From assembly GCA_964518955.1 (NCBI GenBank), contig CAZFHS010000036.1, forward strand, positions 5,456 to 69,455: a stretch of DNA of 64,000 nucleotides. Direction: 5' to 3'. Source of the stretch: JBDGYW01 sp964518955. Lineage in GTDB: Bacteria > Gemmatimonadota > Gemmatimonadetes > Gemmatimonadales > GWC2-71-9. Of the stretch, positions 35,145 through 44,734 are shown piece after piece. A model generated the notes under the pieces. That model was given only the letters and a program-made list of their open reading frames with translations, was not told the origin of the DNA and did no database searches. Numbering within the stretch: the first letter of the stretch is position 1; the number at the start of each line of letters is the position of its first letter. Both the position numbers and the translations under genes were made by a program.

Positions 35145-36308
35145 ATGACGCAAAACGACACAAGCGCGCGCATACCCTCCCGCGTCGGCGACATGACCTC
35201 ATTCATCGTCATGGACGTGCTCGAACGAGCCAAAGAGATGGAGCGGCAAGGGGTTGATGTCATCCATCTCGAGATTGGGGAGCCGGATTTCGACACTCCC
35301 GAATGCGTGAAGGAGGCCGCCTGCAGGGCTCTGCACGACGGGCACACGCACTACACGCACAGTCTCGGCATGATCGAACTCCGCGAGGCAGTCTGCGAGC
35401 ACTACTCGAACATGTACGGGGTGCCCGTGGACCCCGGGCAGGTCGTCATCACTGGTGGTACATCTCCGGCCATGTTGAGCCTGTTCGCAGTTCTGCTCGA
35501 CAGGGGCGACCAACTCATCGTGTCCGACCCACACTACGCTTGCTATCCGAGCTTCCCCACGTTCCTCGAGGCCGAACTCGTCTACGTTCGGGTGCTCGAG
35601 GATGACGGCTTCCAGTACCGTACGGAAGCCATCCGTGAGAAAATCTCGGAGAAGACGAAGGCGATTCTCATCAACTCTCCGTCTAACCCGACAGGCAACC
35701 TACTGTCCGTAGAACGCATGAAGAAGATCGCCGGGCTGGGTCCGTACGTGGTGTCCGACGAGATCTATCACCAGCTGGTTTACGAGGGGAAGGAACACTC
35801 GATCCTGGAGTTCACGGATCATGCGTTTGTATTGAACGGGTTCTCGAAGGCGTATGCCATGACCGGGCTGCGGCTCGGGTACATCATCGCGCCGATGCCG
35901 TTCATTCGATCAATTCAGAAGATCCAGCAGAACTTCTTCATCTGCCCAAGCTCGATGGCTCAGATAGCCGGAATCGCCGCTCTCAGGGAAGCAGGCAAAG
36001 ATGTGGAGCGTATGAGGGGGATCTACGATGAACGTAGGCGTTTTACGATACGGCGTCTGAAGGAAATGGGATTAGGCATCACGGTAGAACCCACTGGTGC
36101 GTTCTACGTATTCGGAAACGCGAAGCACATCTCTAACGACTCCTACAAGCTCGCCTTCGACATCCTGGAGAACGCGCACGTCGGTGTTGCTCCGGGTATC
36201 GATTTCGGAGAAGGCGGCGAGGGATACATACGCTTCTCATACGCCAACTCGATGGAGAACATCGCGGAGGGCATGGATCGCCTGGAGAAGTATTTGGCAA
36301 GCCGGTAG
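35145..36308 (+). CDS. PLP-dependent class I aminotransferase
   Basis: A 387-residue fold-type I enzyme of the aspartate aminotransferase superfamily. It shows 'HLEIGEPDFDTPE' near the N-terminus, 'NSPSNPTGN' (PLP and substrate binding), 'VSDEIYHQLVYEG' (Asp for the pyridine nitrogen, Tyr), PLP lysine Lys235 in 'FSKAYAMTGLRLGY', and 'GEGGEGYIRFSYANS' with the carboxylate-binding Arg near the end. It transfers amino groups between amino acids and 2-oxo acids in the cytosol. The exact substrate cannot be fixed by sequence alone, and aspartate, alanine or aromatic acids are possible. It is not in an obvious biosynthetic operon: the next gene, 78 bases downstream, is a small membrane protein with its own strong ribosome-binding site. 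Confidence 0.92.
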   Translation: MTQNDTSARIPSRVGDMTSFIVMDVLERAKEMERQGVDVIHLEIGEPDFDTPECVKEAACRALHDGHTHYTHSLGMIELREAVCEHYSNMYGVPVDPGQVVITGGTSPAMLSLFAVLLDRGDQLIVSDPHYACYPSFPTFLEAELVYVRVLEDDGFQYRTEAIREKISEKTKAILINSPSNPTGNLLSVERMKKIAGLGPYVVSDEIYHQLVYEGKEHSILEFTDHAFVLNGFSKAYAMTGLRLGYIIAPMPFIRSIQKIQQNFFICPSSMAQIAGIAALREAGKDVERMRGIYDERRRFTIRRLKEMGLGITVEPTGAFYVFGNAKHISNDSYKLAFDILENAHVGVAPGIDFGEGGEGYIRFSYANSMENIAEGMDRLEKYLASR

Positions 36309-36386
36309 GCTAGCGGGCGACCGCTTAGCGGGATAGAATCGAGAACGGTTGTAACTCGCAGGTTCACCACTCGGCGGAGGTGATTC

Positions 36387-36929
36387 ATGCTGGATGTCGA
36401 CAACGGCGTCGGACGACTGTTACTAAACGCTCGTCAGGACCCAGCCGCACGATTGGCTTCCTTCGAAATAGCAATATTGGTTTTAATCTGCAGCCTCGGC
36501 CTCACCTACATTGTCGGCCTGGGCCACTTTCTGGGACTCAGCCTTGCTACGGTCATGGTAATCGCATGGTCGGGTGGTTGGCGCCTCGGCTTGACCGCAG
36601 CGGTCGGAGTTCCAATCCTCTCCGTTCCCGTCGCGATCGCACTCGCGGTGCCCACTACAACAATACTCGTTGACCTGTCGGCCTTTACCGTCATGTCACT
36701 CCTGTGTGGAGGCACGGTGGGGTTGTTGAGCACGCTTTTCGAGCGGATTGCGAAAGCTGAAGCACAACTGAGAGTACGTGACCGCTTTCTGCCAATATGC
36801 AGCTACTGTCATCGGATACGACAGATGGACGACGAATGGGTCAGTATTGAGGAATACTTCAATGCACACTCGAAGACGCGCTTATCCCACGGCATCTGCC
36901 CTGTGTGCACAGACGAACACTTTTCGTAG
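36387..36929 (+). CDS. Four-helix membrane protein with signalling-type CxxC...CxxC tail
   Basis: A 180-residue protein with GGAGG 6 bases before the ATG. Residues about 27-118 form three or four membrane helices, resembling the small membrane sensor modules at the front of histidine kinases. After a short coiled-coil-like linker (FERIAKAEAQLRVRDRF) comes 'LPICSYCHRIRQMDDEWVSIEEYFNAHSKTRLSHGICPVC', with Cys138, Cys141, Cys171 and Cys174 (plus His168) as probable zinc ligands. This tail is familiar from the C-termini of many response-regulator and PAS proteins, where its function is unknown. Here no kinase, PAS or receiver domain stands between membrane part and tail. A stand-alone membrane sensor or adaptor is inferred. 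Confidence 0.75.
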   Translation: MLDVDNGVGRLLLNARQDPAARLASFEIAILVLICSLGLTYIVGLGHFLGLSLATVMVIAWSGGWRLGLTAAVGVPILSVPVAIALAVPTTTILVDLSAFTVMSLLCGGTVGLLSTLFERIAKAEAQLRVRDRFLPICSYCHRIRQMDDEWVSIEEYFNAHSKTRLSHGICPVCTDEHFS

Positions 36930-37035
36930 GCGAGCGGCTGATGGACTGTTCACCGAAATGATCAACGGTAGGGCAAATGCACGGCACGATACTCGATTTC
37001 CTGAAGCCTGCGACTGAAACGCCTCAACTCGCAGC

Positions 37036-37062
37036 AGAGCCTCCCTCCCAACAGGAGGCTCT
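37036..37062. terminator. Hairpin between convergent genes
   Basis: AGAGCCTCC (37036-37044) and GGAGGCTCT (37054-37062) form a perfect 9-base stem with a 9-base loop, in the 252-base gap between the convergent membrane-protein and M14 peptidase genes. There is no T-run on either side. It is the only notable structure in this gap. Confidence 0.5.
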
Positions 37063-37181
37063 ACATAGTACGGCTACACTACCTCATTGATCTGTAGTTC
37101 TAGGCCGCCGCGGATCAGCCCGTGATTGCTGCCTGGCCACGCGGCGAGATTTCACCCCAATCCTCCTTCGGCGTCGCGTTG

Positions 37182-40031
37182 CTATAGCGACCCCTCTTCG
37201 GTTCTCGAAAGCACGATCCCGTTGAACAAGAACTTGAACGTCCCATGAGGTTGTGCTCGAAACGCGATCTCGGGCCCAAACATGTAGAGGTGACCATCCC
37301 CTACATCCGCGGAGACAACCGAAGCAGCTCCTTCGAGGTAGCGCTGGCCCCACGCCCATCCACTCCGGAGCGGCTCAGGCGTATCGAACCATGCCACGGC
37401 CTCGACCCCCGCGGCCTCGGCTCCCTCACCAAGGCGGAACACTGGGCTGTTATCGAAGAAGATATTCGCCTCTTCTGGAATCCCGTGCGCAATGAGCGAC
37501 GCGTTGTCGACATTCGACCGAAGCACCGACCCTGGTAGGTAATACTCCTCGCGCCCCAAGCGCCTCTCGGTACCGTCGTCTCCAGCCACCACGAGCGCAT
37601 CTGATATCGGGAGACTCAGCTTGCTCCCAAGAATGGTCGAGCTCCCAATTGCGAGAACGGTACCGCCGTCTTCGAGGAACTGCTGAAGCTGCGGTACAGT
37701 GTGTTCGTCAGACGTCTCGCCCATTCGCTCGCGCCATTCCTCGGGTATGGTGCTGGGATCTGTCGGCCCCATTCCGAACTGTGCCATCATCCTCTGGAAC
37801 ATCGGTGAGGAGAGAATCTGCTGCACCGTGCTATCCGGCATACCGCTGAAGAACCGGGTAAACATCGACCCCTCGCGCAACGCACCGTCCGGGAGGATAA
37901 TCACGTCGTATTTGTCGCGCAGGTTGCCCTCGTCCAAGTCTGGAGGATACACGACTTCGAAGTCGTATTCCCACTGCTCGAGCACCCAACGAGTCCAACC
38001 CGAAGGCATCGATCCGCCGTATTCGTCGGCGAGAGCGATGCGCGGCGCCTCGAGCTTCATCATGGTACCAGAGGGTCGTTCCGACACCCCATTGAAGCTC
38101 ACACCCAGTTCATCGGCCAGTTCAGTCACGAGGTTGGTTACCCCACGCTCCGCCGGTATGAAAAAGGCGCCGGTGTTCGTATTCCAATAGATATCGATAT
38201 TCCGATCGTGAAGACGGTTGATGATGCGGAACGCATCGTTGACCTCATGGCTCAACACGTAGCCTGCCGCGCTGCTACCTCCACTTACAGTGCCCGCAGG
38301 CGGGGACGTGTTCCATTCATCGATTCGCTCAAACGGGCCATCCACACCTTCGAGAATGCGATCGAACTCGACACCCATCTGAAATGCCAGTGTCCAACCC
38401 GCAGCATCGTACGGCGGAGTGGGAGGACCACCAGGATACGAGAAGTCGTTCGGGTGATCTTGCGGCTCGAACATGTCCATCACGTGGGGGCGGAATGCCT
38501 GAGCGGCCAATACCACGTACGAATTTGCAGGGTAGGTCTTACCACCTGCCGAGAAATCTGCCGTGGCCCTATGGACGGTCACGCCGTTTTCGAGCAACGC
38601 ATTGACGAATCGCGTGGCGGTCGGAAAGTCCGTTTGATCGGACGGCATGATGAACGCGCGCGGGTCCCGCGCGTCGGGAGCGTGGAATCGCTCGTACTCC
38701 GACGCCGGCATGGGCATACCACCGAAGCCACCCATAGCAGCCGCGAAATCGGTCATACCCGACGATTGGTTGAGCGCCTCGCGCACGGCATCGACCTGTT
38801 TAGGGCGGATCGTCCATGTATCTCGGTTACCGCGATCGATGGAGTTTCGACCCATCTGGTAGATGTTGTACAAAAACTGCTCCCGGTGCCGAGACGCTAC
38901 GTCGAGAACAGCTTTGTTGGCGGTCACCGAATATTCGATCGACTGGCGGAAATGCCACGGCTGAGGGCTGATCGGGTACGGCAAGTTGTCGCTCGGGAGT
39001 ACCCGCTCCGCAACGAAAGGAATGTCCATCGGTGTGGGGCTTCCTATCGTCTCGGTCAACAGGCCGATCATGTTGTGGAAGTACACCGTGGTCCTCAAAC
39101 CACCGTTCCACCAAGTCGAGTAGTTGGCGCCTCTCCTGCGAACCACGCCAGGTTTGTTTTCCATGACGAACCGGTTGTGCATCGCGGACCCGACCAAATC
39201 GATGCCCGTGATGATCAAAGGATCGAAGTTGTGGTTGAACGGATCCCTGAATGGCGGTGCAAACATCACCGTACCCGGTGGTCCGGTCTGGTGGTGGTTG
39301 TACATGACCTGCGGATACCACATGCGGTACAGTACACGGTTCATGTTCTCGGTCTCGCGCTGCGTCGACGCGAATGAATCACGGTTGTTGTCGTGACCCA
39401 CGTACTTCTGATAAAGCCTTGGCAGCCCGGAAAACGAACGATCAGTGGGCTCGTCGATGCGCATGTACCAGTCGGCGACGAGATCGTGACCATCGGGATT
39501 GGCGTGAACGAACAAGATGATAACGTCGTCGAGGATGCGCAGTATTTCATCGTCCTGGCCACTCACCATTTGCCAGAGGGTCTCCATGAGCTGTTGTGCG
39601 CCCAACACTTCGTTCGCGTGGAGCCCACCGTCGATCCAAACCACAGCCCTGCCCTCGGAGGCCAACGCCAGCGCTTCCGCGTCACTCAACCCCTCAGCGC
39701 GCGCGAGCCGCTCGGAGATCTGCCTGAAGTGCTCGAGTTCGGCGTGGTTTTCAGGAGACGTAACGATCGCCATATACTGGCGGCGTCCTTCCTCGGTCTC
39801 CCCAATATCGACCATCACCATGCGGTCGGACTCGCGCTCGAGAATCTGCCAATACTCAGTTAACTGGCGGTAGTTGGGTAGCACGTAGTCGGCGCCGATT
39901 TCGTGGCCGAAGAACTGTTCGGGAGTGGTGAGCTGCGCGTGTATGACTACGTGTCCCAACAACATCGAACACGCAACGAAACACCATACACGACTGAATA
40001 CGGGTGAACTAGACACTCTATTCAGGGACAT
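37182..40031 (-). CDS. Secreted M14-family zinc carboxypeptidase with large C-terminal region
   Basis: A 949-residue exported protein (signal peptide about 1-32; GGGAG ribosome-binding site). The peptidase M14 domain (about 45-345) has zinc ligands His138 and Glu141 in 'GGLHANEVLG', a third His at 246 or 247 in 'YNHHQTGPPG', and the probable catalytic Glu327 in 'LLTETIG'. The remaining roughly 600 residues are not a known catalytic part of M14; the segment around 'YDVIILPDGALREGS' and 'LQQFLEDGGTVLAIG' has the look of a class I amidotransferase-like (flavodoxin-type) fold. Large M14 proteins of this layout are typical of Gemmatimonadota and Acidobacteriota and probably degrade peptides in the periplasm or outside. 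It may be transcribed after the minus-strand genes upstream (DinB, M28), though a 94-base gap lies between. Confidence 0.9.
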   Translation of the reverse strand: MSLNRVSSSPVFSRVWCFVACSMLLGHVVIHAQLTTPEQFFGHEIGADYVLPNYRQLTEYWQILERESDRMVMVDIGETEEGRRQYMAIVTSPENHAELEHFRQISERLARAEGLSDAEALALASEGRAVVWIDGGLHANEVLGAQQLMETLWQMVSGQDDEILRILDDVIILFVHANPDGHDLVADWYMRIDEPTDRSFSGLPRLYQKYVGHDNNRDSFASTQRETENMNRVLYRMWYPQVMYNHHQTGPPGTVMFAPPFRDPFNHNFDPLIITGIDLVGSAMHNRFVMENKPGVVRRRGANYSTWWNGGLRTTVYFHNMIGLLTETIGSPTPMDIPFVAERVLPSDNLPYPISPQPWHFRQSIEYSVTANKAVLDVASRHREQFLYNIYQMGRNSIDRGNRDTWTIRPKQVDAVREALNQSSGMTDFAAAMGGFGGMPMPASEYERFHAPDARDPRAFIMPSDQTDFPTATRFVNALLENGVTVHRATADFSAGGKTYPANSYVVLAAQAFRPHVMDMFEPQDHPNDFSYPGGPPTPPYDAAGWTLAFQMGVEFDRILEGVDGPFERIDEWNTSPPAGTVSGGSSAAGYVLSHEVNDAFRIINRLHDRNIDIYWNTNTGAFFIPAERGVTNLVTELADELGVSFNGVSERPSGTMMKLEAPRIALADEYGGSMPSGWTRWVLEQWEYDFEVVYPPDLDEGNLRDKYDVIILPDGALREGSMFTRFFSGMPDSTVQQILSSPMFQRMMAQFGMGPTDPSTIPEEWRERMGETSDEHTVPQLQQFLEDGGTVLAIGSSTILGSKLSLPISDALVVAGDDGTERRLGREEYYLPGSVLRSNVDNASLIAHGIPEEANIFFDNSPVFRLGEGAEAAGVEAVAWFDTPEPLRSGWAWGQRYLEGAASVVSADVGDGHLYMFGPEIAFRAQPHGTFKFLFNGIVLSRTEEGSL

Positions 40032-40125
40032 TGGAATACTCCCAAGTGTGATGGATCTATAGCTGTATGTGGCTGCGGTAATCGAAGTGTACAGCTCAGT
40101 GACGGGCGATACCAGATAAGGAGAG

Positions 40126-40650
40126 TTAAATGGAGGCTCTCAAGATGTCTTCGATAATGCTGCGGTGATGCCTGTGATGGATGTGGCCGAGCCGAATCCA
40201 TTGATATGCATTGAGATTGTCGAAAGCGAAGTGGCGCATTCGGGCCGGGCTCTTGCTAAGACCGTCCGCCTTCTCCTCGAGATCTTTCGCAACGGAGTGC
40301 ACGTCGTTCATCGCATCCAAGACGGCCTCAGAAGAGCGCGCGGTCGGGTGAAGAGATTCCGGCGCTTGCCCCCTACCTCGCGGAATGACACCCACGAGCA
40401 ACACCAGTCGGCCGATGAAGTTCGGGCCGCCTTCCCCACTAGCCTCAACACCATTGGCAACCCGACACAACCACTCTAGAATGCCAGAATCGGCAGAGGC
40501 AAGGTGATCGAGGTGATCAGTGACAGTCCACGCAGAAACCTCCGCGTTTACCACTGACGAACGCCGTTCGGTTCGTAGGAGTTCGGTACAATACTCGATC
40601 TCCCTCACAAGGGCTCGGAGCTCCGCGCGAAGGTTCCTTGGACGTATCAC
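40126..40650 (-). CDS. DinB/DUF1569-like four-helix protein
   Basis: A 174-residue soluble protein, GTG start with GGAG 8 bases upstream. Helical throughout, with 'WTVTDHLDHLASADSGI' in the N-terminal half and 'LGHIHHRHHRSIIEDIL' at the end; the His residues at these two places correspond to the metal triad of the DinB/YfiT superfamily. Members include thiol-dependent transferases and many uncharacterised stress proteins, and the function here is unknown. The C-terminal cluster of six His within 15 residues is denser than usual. It lies 33 bases downstream of the M28 peptidase gene on the same strand, so they are probably co-transcribed. Confidence 0.78.
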   Translation of the reverse strand: MIRPRNLRAELRALVREIEYCTELLRTERRSSVVNAEVSAWTVTDHLDHLASADSGILEWLCRVANGVEASGEGGPNFIGRLVLLVGVIPRGRGQAPESLHPTARSSEAVLDAMNDVHSVAKDLEEKADGLSKSPARMRHFAFDNLNAYQWIRLGHIHHRHHRSIIEDILRASI

Positions 40651-40683
40651 TTTTCAGTCTCCTCGGGGCCCAACCTCCGTTTG

Positions 40684-42177
40684 TCAGTTCCTCAGGTCCA
40701 GCTCCTCCATGCCGGCCATCTCGGTCACCGCCATGAAGACGATCTGTGCCAGATCCTCTAATATCTCCGGAGTGATGGTATCAATGTTGTCTTTCGTGTT
40801 GTGGTAGAAAGACTGCGAACCCGATACTCCGAATGAGATCGACGGTACGTCTGCCCAGATGAACCAGGCCGTGTCTTGACGCGGCCGAGCGATGTAAGAG
40901 TTCCCGTTAGGACGCACTACCCGATGGACGTACTGGTTGTTTGCCCGCTCAATGTGCGACCAGAACCTCGGATAGTTGAGCGCCGCACTTGCACGGATGA
41001 TGTTGCCGCAGCCTACGCTCTCGAGATTGATGTAGCCGACGGTCGACTCGAGGGGATAGATGGGGTTCTCGGTGTAGTACTGGGAACCGTACACCGCCTG
41101 TTCCTCAGCACCCAGCATCAAGAATACGATAGGTCTGACCGGCTTCACCGGACTCTCCGTCAGTGCCTTCGCCACAGCCATGCCTACCGAGACTGCCGAT
41201 GCGTTGTCGTTCGCGCCTGGCATCAGTTCGTGGCTCATACCGAGGTGATCGAGATGGGCGCCAATCAGAATTGGTGCGTTTGCGAGAGCCGGGTTCGAGC
41301 CTGGTATCACGCCCACGACGTTCGTACCAACTCCGTCGGGAACGTGTTTGGTGTTCGTTTTAATGGTGAACACCTTTCCGGTTTCGAACGAGTGAGGCTC
41401 GAGGTTCTCTCGAATGCCGCGAACCGTCTCGCCGTGGTCTTCGCCGGTACCCGCAAAGATGTCGGCAACAACTCCCCTGCTAACCACCGCGTAAATGAAA
41501 CCCTCGACAAAGGCATTGTTGGGATTGACGATGTGGTAGTCGTAGATGACACCGGCTGCTCCGTGGCTCGCCGCGTTTTCCAGCTTGTACTGGTGGAAGG
41601 AGTACGGCCGCCACCTCATGAAAATCTCCTCGTCATCTCCCGGGGATACAGGCACCTCGGGCTCGTACACGACGATCTTCCCGCGCACGTCTACACCGGC
41701 ATAGTCGTCGTAGCCCAGTTCCGGAGCCGTGATGCCGTAGCCAACGTAAACAACCTCGGCAGTCACCTCTCCGCTGTCCGATGTCGACCCGGGGAAGTAG
41801 TCCGTCTCGTACTCGTAGTGTTTCTCCACCACGTCATCGCCGACCGGGACGTGCAAAAACAGGTCGCCGCCCGGATAGATGAGCGTATAGAAGTGAGGGA
41901 AGCTCTGAAGGTAGGTTCCGTCGTCTCCGCCGGGCTCCAGGCCCCACTTCTCGAAGTACCCGATCACCCACTCGGCGGCATCGTCATAACCCTTTGTGCC
42001 TGTGAGCCGGCCTTCAAATCTCGGCGACGCCAACGTGTCCACCCACGAATAGAGGACATCGCTCTCGATAGAGTGCATGACCTGCAGAAGTTGCTGCTCG
42101 GGTGTGAGTTCTTGAGACCTCTGGGCTTGAATACCTAACGGGAGCACGCAGAGGAGCAGCAATGTCATCGTCTTCAT
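40684..42177 (-). CDS. Secreted M28-family aminopeptidase with PA domain
   Basis: A 497-residue exported peptidase (signal peptide about 1-18). The N-terminal part contains a protease-associated (PA) domain (about 135-260, 'VVYVGYGITAPELGYDDYAGVDVRGKIVV'). The M28 catalytic domain (about 285-490) has the two-zinc site: His308 in 'IGAHLDHLG', Asp324 in 'PGANDNASA', Glu358/Glu359 in 'LGAEEQAVYG', and a late His near 'SQSFYHNTKD'. It removes N-terminal amino acids from peptides outside the cytoplasm. It lies 94 bases after the GH2 gene on the same strand and 33 bases before the DinB-like gene. With the M14 enzyme nearby it forms a minus-strand group of extracellular hydrolases. Confidence 0.93.
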   Translation of the reverse strand: MKTMTLLLLCVLPLGIQAQRSQELTPEQQLLQVMHSIESDVLYSWVDTLASPRFEGRLTGTKGYDDAAEWVIGYFEKWGLEPGGDDGTYLQSFPHFYTLIYPGGDLFLHVPVGDDVVEKHYEYETDYFPGSTSDSGEVTAEVVYVGYGITAPELGYDDYAGVDVRGKIVVYEPEVPVSPGDDEEIFMRWRPYSFHQYKLENAASHGAAGVIYDYHIVNPNNAFVEGFIYAVVSRGVVADIFAGTGEDHGETVRGIRENLEPHSFETGKVFTIKTNTKHVPDGVGTNVVGVIPGSNPALANAPILIGAHLDHLGMSHELMPGANDNASAVSVGMAVAKALTESPVKPVRPIVFLMLGAEEQAVYGSQYYTENPIYPLESTVGYINLESVGCGNIIRASAALNYPRFWSHIERANNQYVHRVVRPNGNSYIARPRQDTAWFIWADVPSISFGVSGSQSFYHNTKDNIDTITPEILEDLAQIVFMAVTEMAGMEELDLRN

Positions 42178-42271
42178 ATCGTTTCACCTGTCCAGAGTGT
42201 ATGGTTCGATCCAACACAAGGTATGGCAACGTATTGGTTCCCGTAACTGTAGAGCGAATGACCTCGCGCGG

Positions 42272-44734
42272 TCACTGGTGCATCAGCGCTTCCGGTTCGA
42301 CCTCTCTTTTTTCGAATCCAGGACCGCCCCAGAAAAGGCTCAGCCCAACTCCACCACGGCCCTGGAAAAACGCCAGTTCGATCGGATGTTTGCCCGCCGT
42401 CAGCGCCACGTAGCCAGACCTTTCCCTTACACCATGTATTCCGTCGTTGTCCACTACCTCATCGCCGTCTATCAACAACCGGCTGCCGTCGTCGGAGGAA
42501 AGGAAGAAACCGTAAACGCCATCTTCAGGAACCTCGACATACCCACGGAACCTCAGCCCGAAGTTTTCGTCTCTCTGCGCCGCACTGAGGTCCACGCTGG
42601 CCACGATACTCGTGCTAACAGAGGTCAGAGAATCAAAATCCGGCAACTCGCGCCAGCTACCGTCTTGCTCGAAAAACTCAACGAGCAATCCCGGCTCGGC
42701 GTCATCCACGATCTCGGCCGGATTGACGTTCGTCTTGGTGAATTCGACCGTGCTCACTCGGCTCTCGGTTCCGTTCGGCCAGAACGCCTTTGCCTTCAAT
42801 ACGGCGGACTCAGTGATCTCGAAGGGCTGCTCATAGCGTGGTGAATCGGACGACGGCTGTGTGCCGTCGGTGGTGTAATGAATCGACACCTCAGATGAGA
42901 GCGGCTCGAACTCAACCAATGCCCGATCGATGAAGATTGGTGCACTCCGTTTGATTCTAGGAGGCAGATATCCCCCTTGCGCCAGCGATATCGCCTCTGC
43001 ATCGATCTTCATCACCTCACGATCGTATGTCATGAGCCCGTTATTTTCGGTTTCGATATCGGTTGTCTGAGTGTACACTGCCGCGCTGAGGCCTGCGTTC
43101 TCTGCCGAGTCCTTGATGGTGACGAGCATATCCTCGAAGCGTTGGGTGAGGCTCTCCTTGTCGGGGAACAGAGCATACCCCCACCCTTCCTCCTGCCACA
43201 TGTGCCCCGGAATATTGAAGCCCAGGCCTCCGTATTCACCCTGAACTGCCGCGCGCGTCCGCTCGGGTTCCGGTGGCCGCGGCTCGGGGTAGTTGTGCCA
43301 GTCAACGACGTCGCCCGCCCGGCGTTCGTACCAACCGCTCGCATGATTCACCAAGCGCGTAGGATCCGTGGCCCGAACCAGATCGACTATCCTCCCCGAT
43401 TCGTACTGCCCCCAACCTTCATTGAACGGCACCCACATCACGATGCTGGGATGATTGCGGAGGGTCTCGACGACTCGCACCAGCTCAGTCTCGAACTGTT
43501 CGGTTGCTGCCGTATCGGTCGGGGTGTCGGAGTCACGAGAGATGAGAGGAATGTTCGCGTTGGGCATGTCCTGCCAGACGAGCATTCCCAGCCGATCGCA
43601 CCAATAGTAGAAGGTCCGCGGTTCGACCTTCACATGCTTGCGGAGCATGTTGAAGCCCATCGATTTCAACACTTCGATGTCGTACACCATCGCTTCTTCA
43701 GTCGGCGCCGTGTAGAGCCCGTCGGGCCAGTATCCCTGATCGAGCGGTCCGAACTGGAATACGAACTCGTTGTTCAACAGCAGCCGAGTGACACCGTCCT
43801 CATCTCGGCCCACTGACGTTTTTCTCATACCGAAGTAGGACTCGAGGCTGTCCACCACCGACCCATCGCGAGTCAGCTTCAGTTCGAGATCGTACAGAAA
43901 GGGATCGTCAGGAGACCAGAGGTGTGCGTCCGAAATCTCTAGTTCGATTTCGTAGCCGACGTTGCCCGCTGCTCGTGAGACTTCCTCGCCCGATGCCGAA
44001 ACAACAATCTCTACCTCCTCGCTCCCGCCGAGTCCGTCAGCCTCGACGAGAACGGTCGCCGTACCTCGATCGATATCGGGCGTGATCGTTAGATCTCTAA
44101 CTGAGGTTGCTGGTACGGGTTCCAGCCAAACCGTCTGCCATATCCCGGTCACCGAAGTGTAGAAGATGCCACCCGGTTCATTTACCTGTTTGCCACGCGG
44201 CTGCGTACCATCGTCGGTGGGGTCCCAAACGGAAATGACCAGCTCCTGATCGCCTTCACCGTACAAGAACTCGGAAACTTCTACGGTGAACGGATCGTAG
44301 CCACCGCGATGGAATCCGACTGCCTGCCCGTTGACCCAAACAAACGTTTCCCAATCGACAGCCTCGAAGTGCAATAGCACGCGGCTGCCTCTCCAATCAT
44401 CCGGGATCTCGAAATACCGCCGGTACAAAAGCCGATGAGTTTGAGGAACCGTCTCTGCGACACCGGAGAGTGCAGACTCGATCGGATACGGGACCAGGAT
44501 CTTGCCGTCGTACTCTCCAACCTGCGAATCCTGGTGAACGATGGCGTAATCCCACAGGCCGTTGAGGTTCTGCCACTGATTCCTGCGCAGCATCGGCCGC
44601 GGATATTCGGGATGTGCACGGTCCGGAGAGACATCTTCAGACCAACGAGTGGGCAGTCGCATGTCAGCGGGCTCCCAGGAGTTCCCGCCGCAACCCCAGG
44701 CGAGAAGCACTAGTGCTATCGGCAGTCGTCTCAT
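42272..44734 (-). CDS. GH2-family glycoside hydrolase lipoprotein with CHB_HEX-like and PA14 domains
   Basis: An 820-residue lipoprotein (signal with Cys15, LLAWGC). The order is a GH2 jelly roll (about 45-190, 'RNQWQNLNGLWDYAI'), an immunoglobulin-like domain (about 200-290) and a TIM barrel (about 295-590). The barrel carries general acid/base Glu439 in 'VPFNEGWGQYE' and the probable nucleophile Glu near 500 in 'QGEYGGLGF'. Next come a chitobiase C-terminal-like domain (about 610-670, 'IHYTTDGTQPSSDSPRY') and a PA14-like beta-barrel (about 680-810, 'GVYGFFLSSDDGSRLLIDGDEV'), which often binds carbohydrate. Activity as beta-galactosidase, mannosidase or glucuronidase cannot be decided here. 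Its start overlaps the stop of the aldose 1-epimerase gene (ATGA). Coupling with galM favours a galactose-type product, by inference. Confidence 0.92.
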   Translation of the reverse strand: MRRLPIALVLLAWGCGGNSWEPADMRLPTRWSEDVSPDRAHPEYPRPMLRRNQWQNLNGLWDYAIVHQDSQVGEYDGKILVPYPIESALSGVAETVPQTHRLLYRRYFEIPDDWRGSRVLLHFEAVDWETFVWVNGQAVGFHRGGYDPFTVEVSEFLYGEGDQELVISVWDPTDDGTQPRGKQVNEPGGIFYTSVTGIWQTVWLEPVPATSVRDLTITPDIDRGTATVLVEADGLGGSEEVEIVVSASGEEVSRAAGNVGYEIELEISDAHLWSPDDPFLYDLELKLTRDGSVVDSLESYFGMRKTSVGRDEDGVTRLLLNNEFVFQFGPLDQGYWPDGLYTAPTEEAMVYDIEVLKSMGFNMLRKHVKVEPRTFYYWCDRLGMLVWQDMPNANIPLISRDSDTPTDTAATEQFETELVRVVETLRNHPSIVMWVPFNEGWGQYESGRIVDLVRATDPTRLVNHASGWYERRAGDVVDWHNYPEPRPPEPERTRAAVQGEYGGLGFNIPGHMWQEEGWGYALFPDKESLTQRFEDMLVTIKDSAENAGLSAAVYTQTTDIETENNGLMTYDREVMKIDAEAISLAQGGYLPPRIKRSAPIFIDRALVEFEPLSSEVSIHYTTDGTQPSSDSPRYEQPFEITESAVLKAKAFWPNGTESRVSTVEFTKTNVNPAEIVDDAEPGLLVEFFEQDGSWRELPDFDSLTSVSTSIVASVDLSAAQRDENFGLRFRGYVEVPEDGVYGFFLSSDDGSRLLIDGDEVVDNDGIHGVRERSGYVALTAGKHPIELAFFQGRGGVGLSLFWGGPGFEKREVEPEALMHQ

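Noticed and set aside
36976..37092. Small open frame of about 38 codons after the CxxC membrane protein
   Set aside because: It has no ribosome-binding site and runs through the hairpin at 37036-37062.
38208..39377. Long plus-strand open frame opposite the M14 peptidase
   Set aside because: Arg/His-rich antisense translation with no recognisable domain; the peptidase frame is intact.
40876..42138. Long plus-strand open frame opposite the M28 peptidase
   Set aside because: Shadow of GC-rich codon usage; the M28 active-site residues define the true frame.
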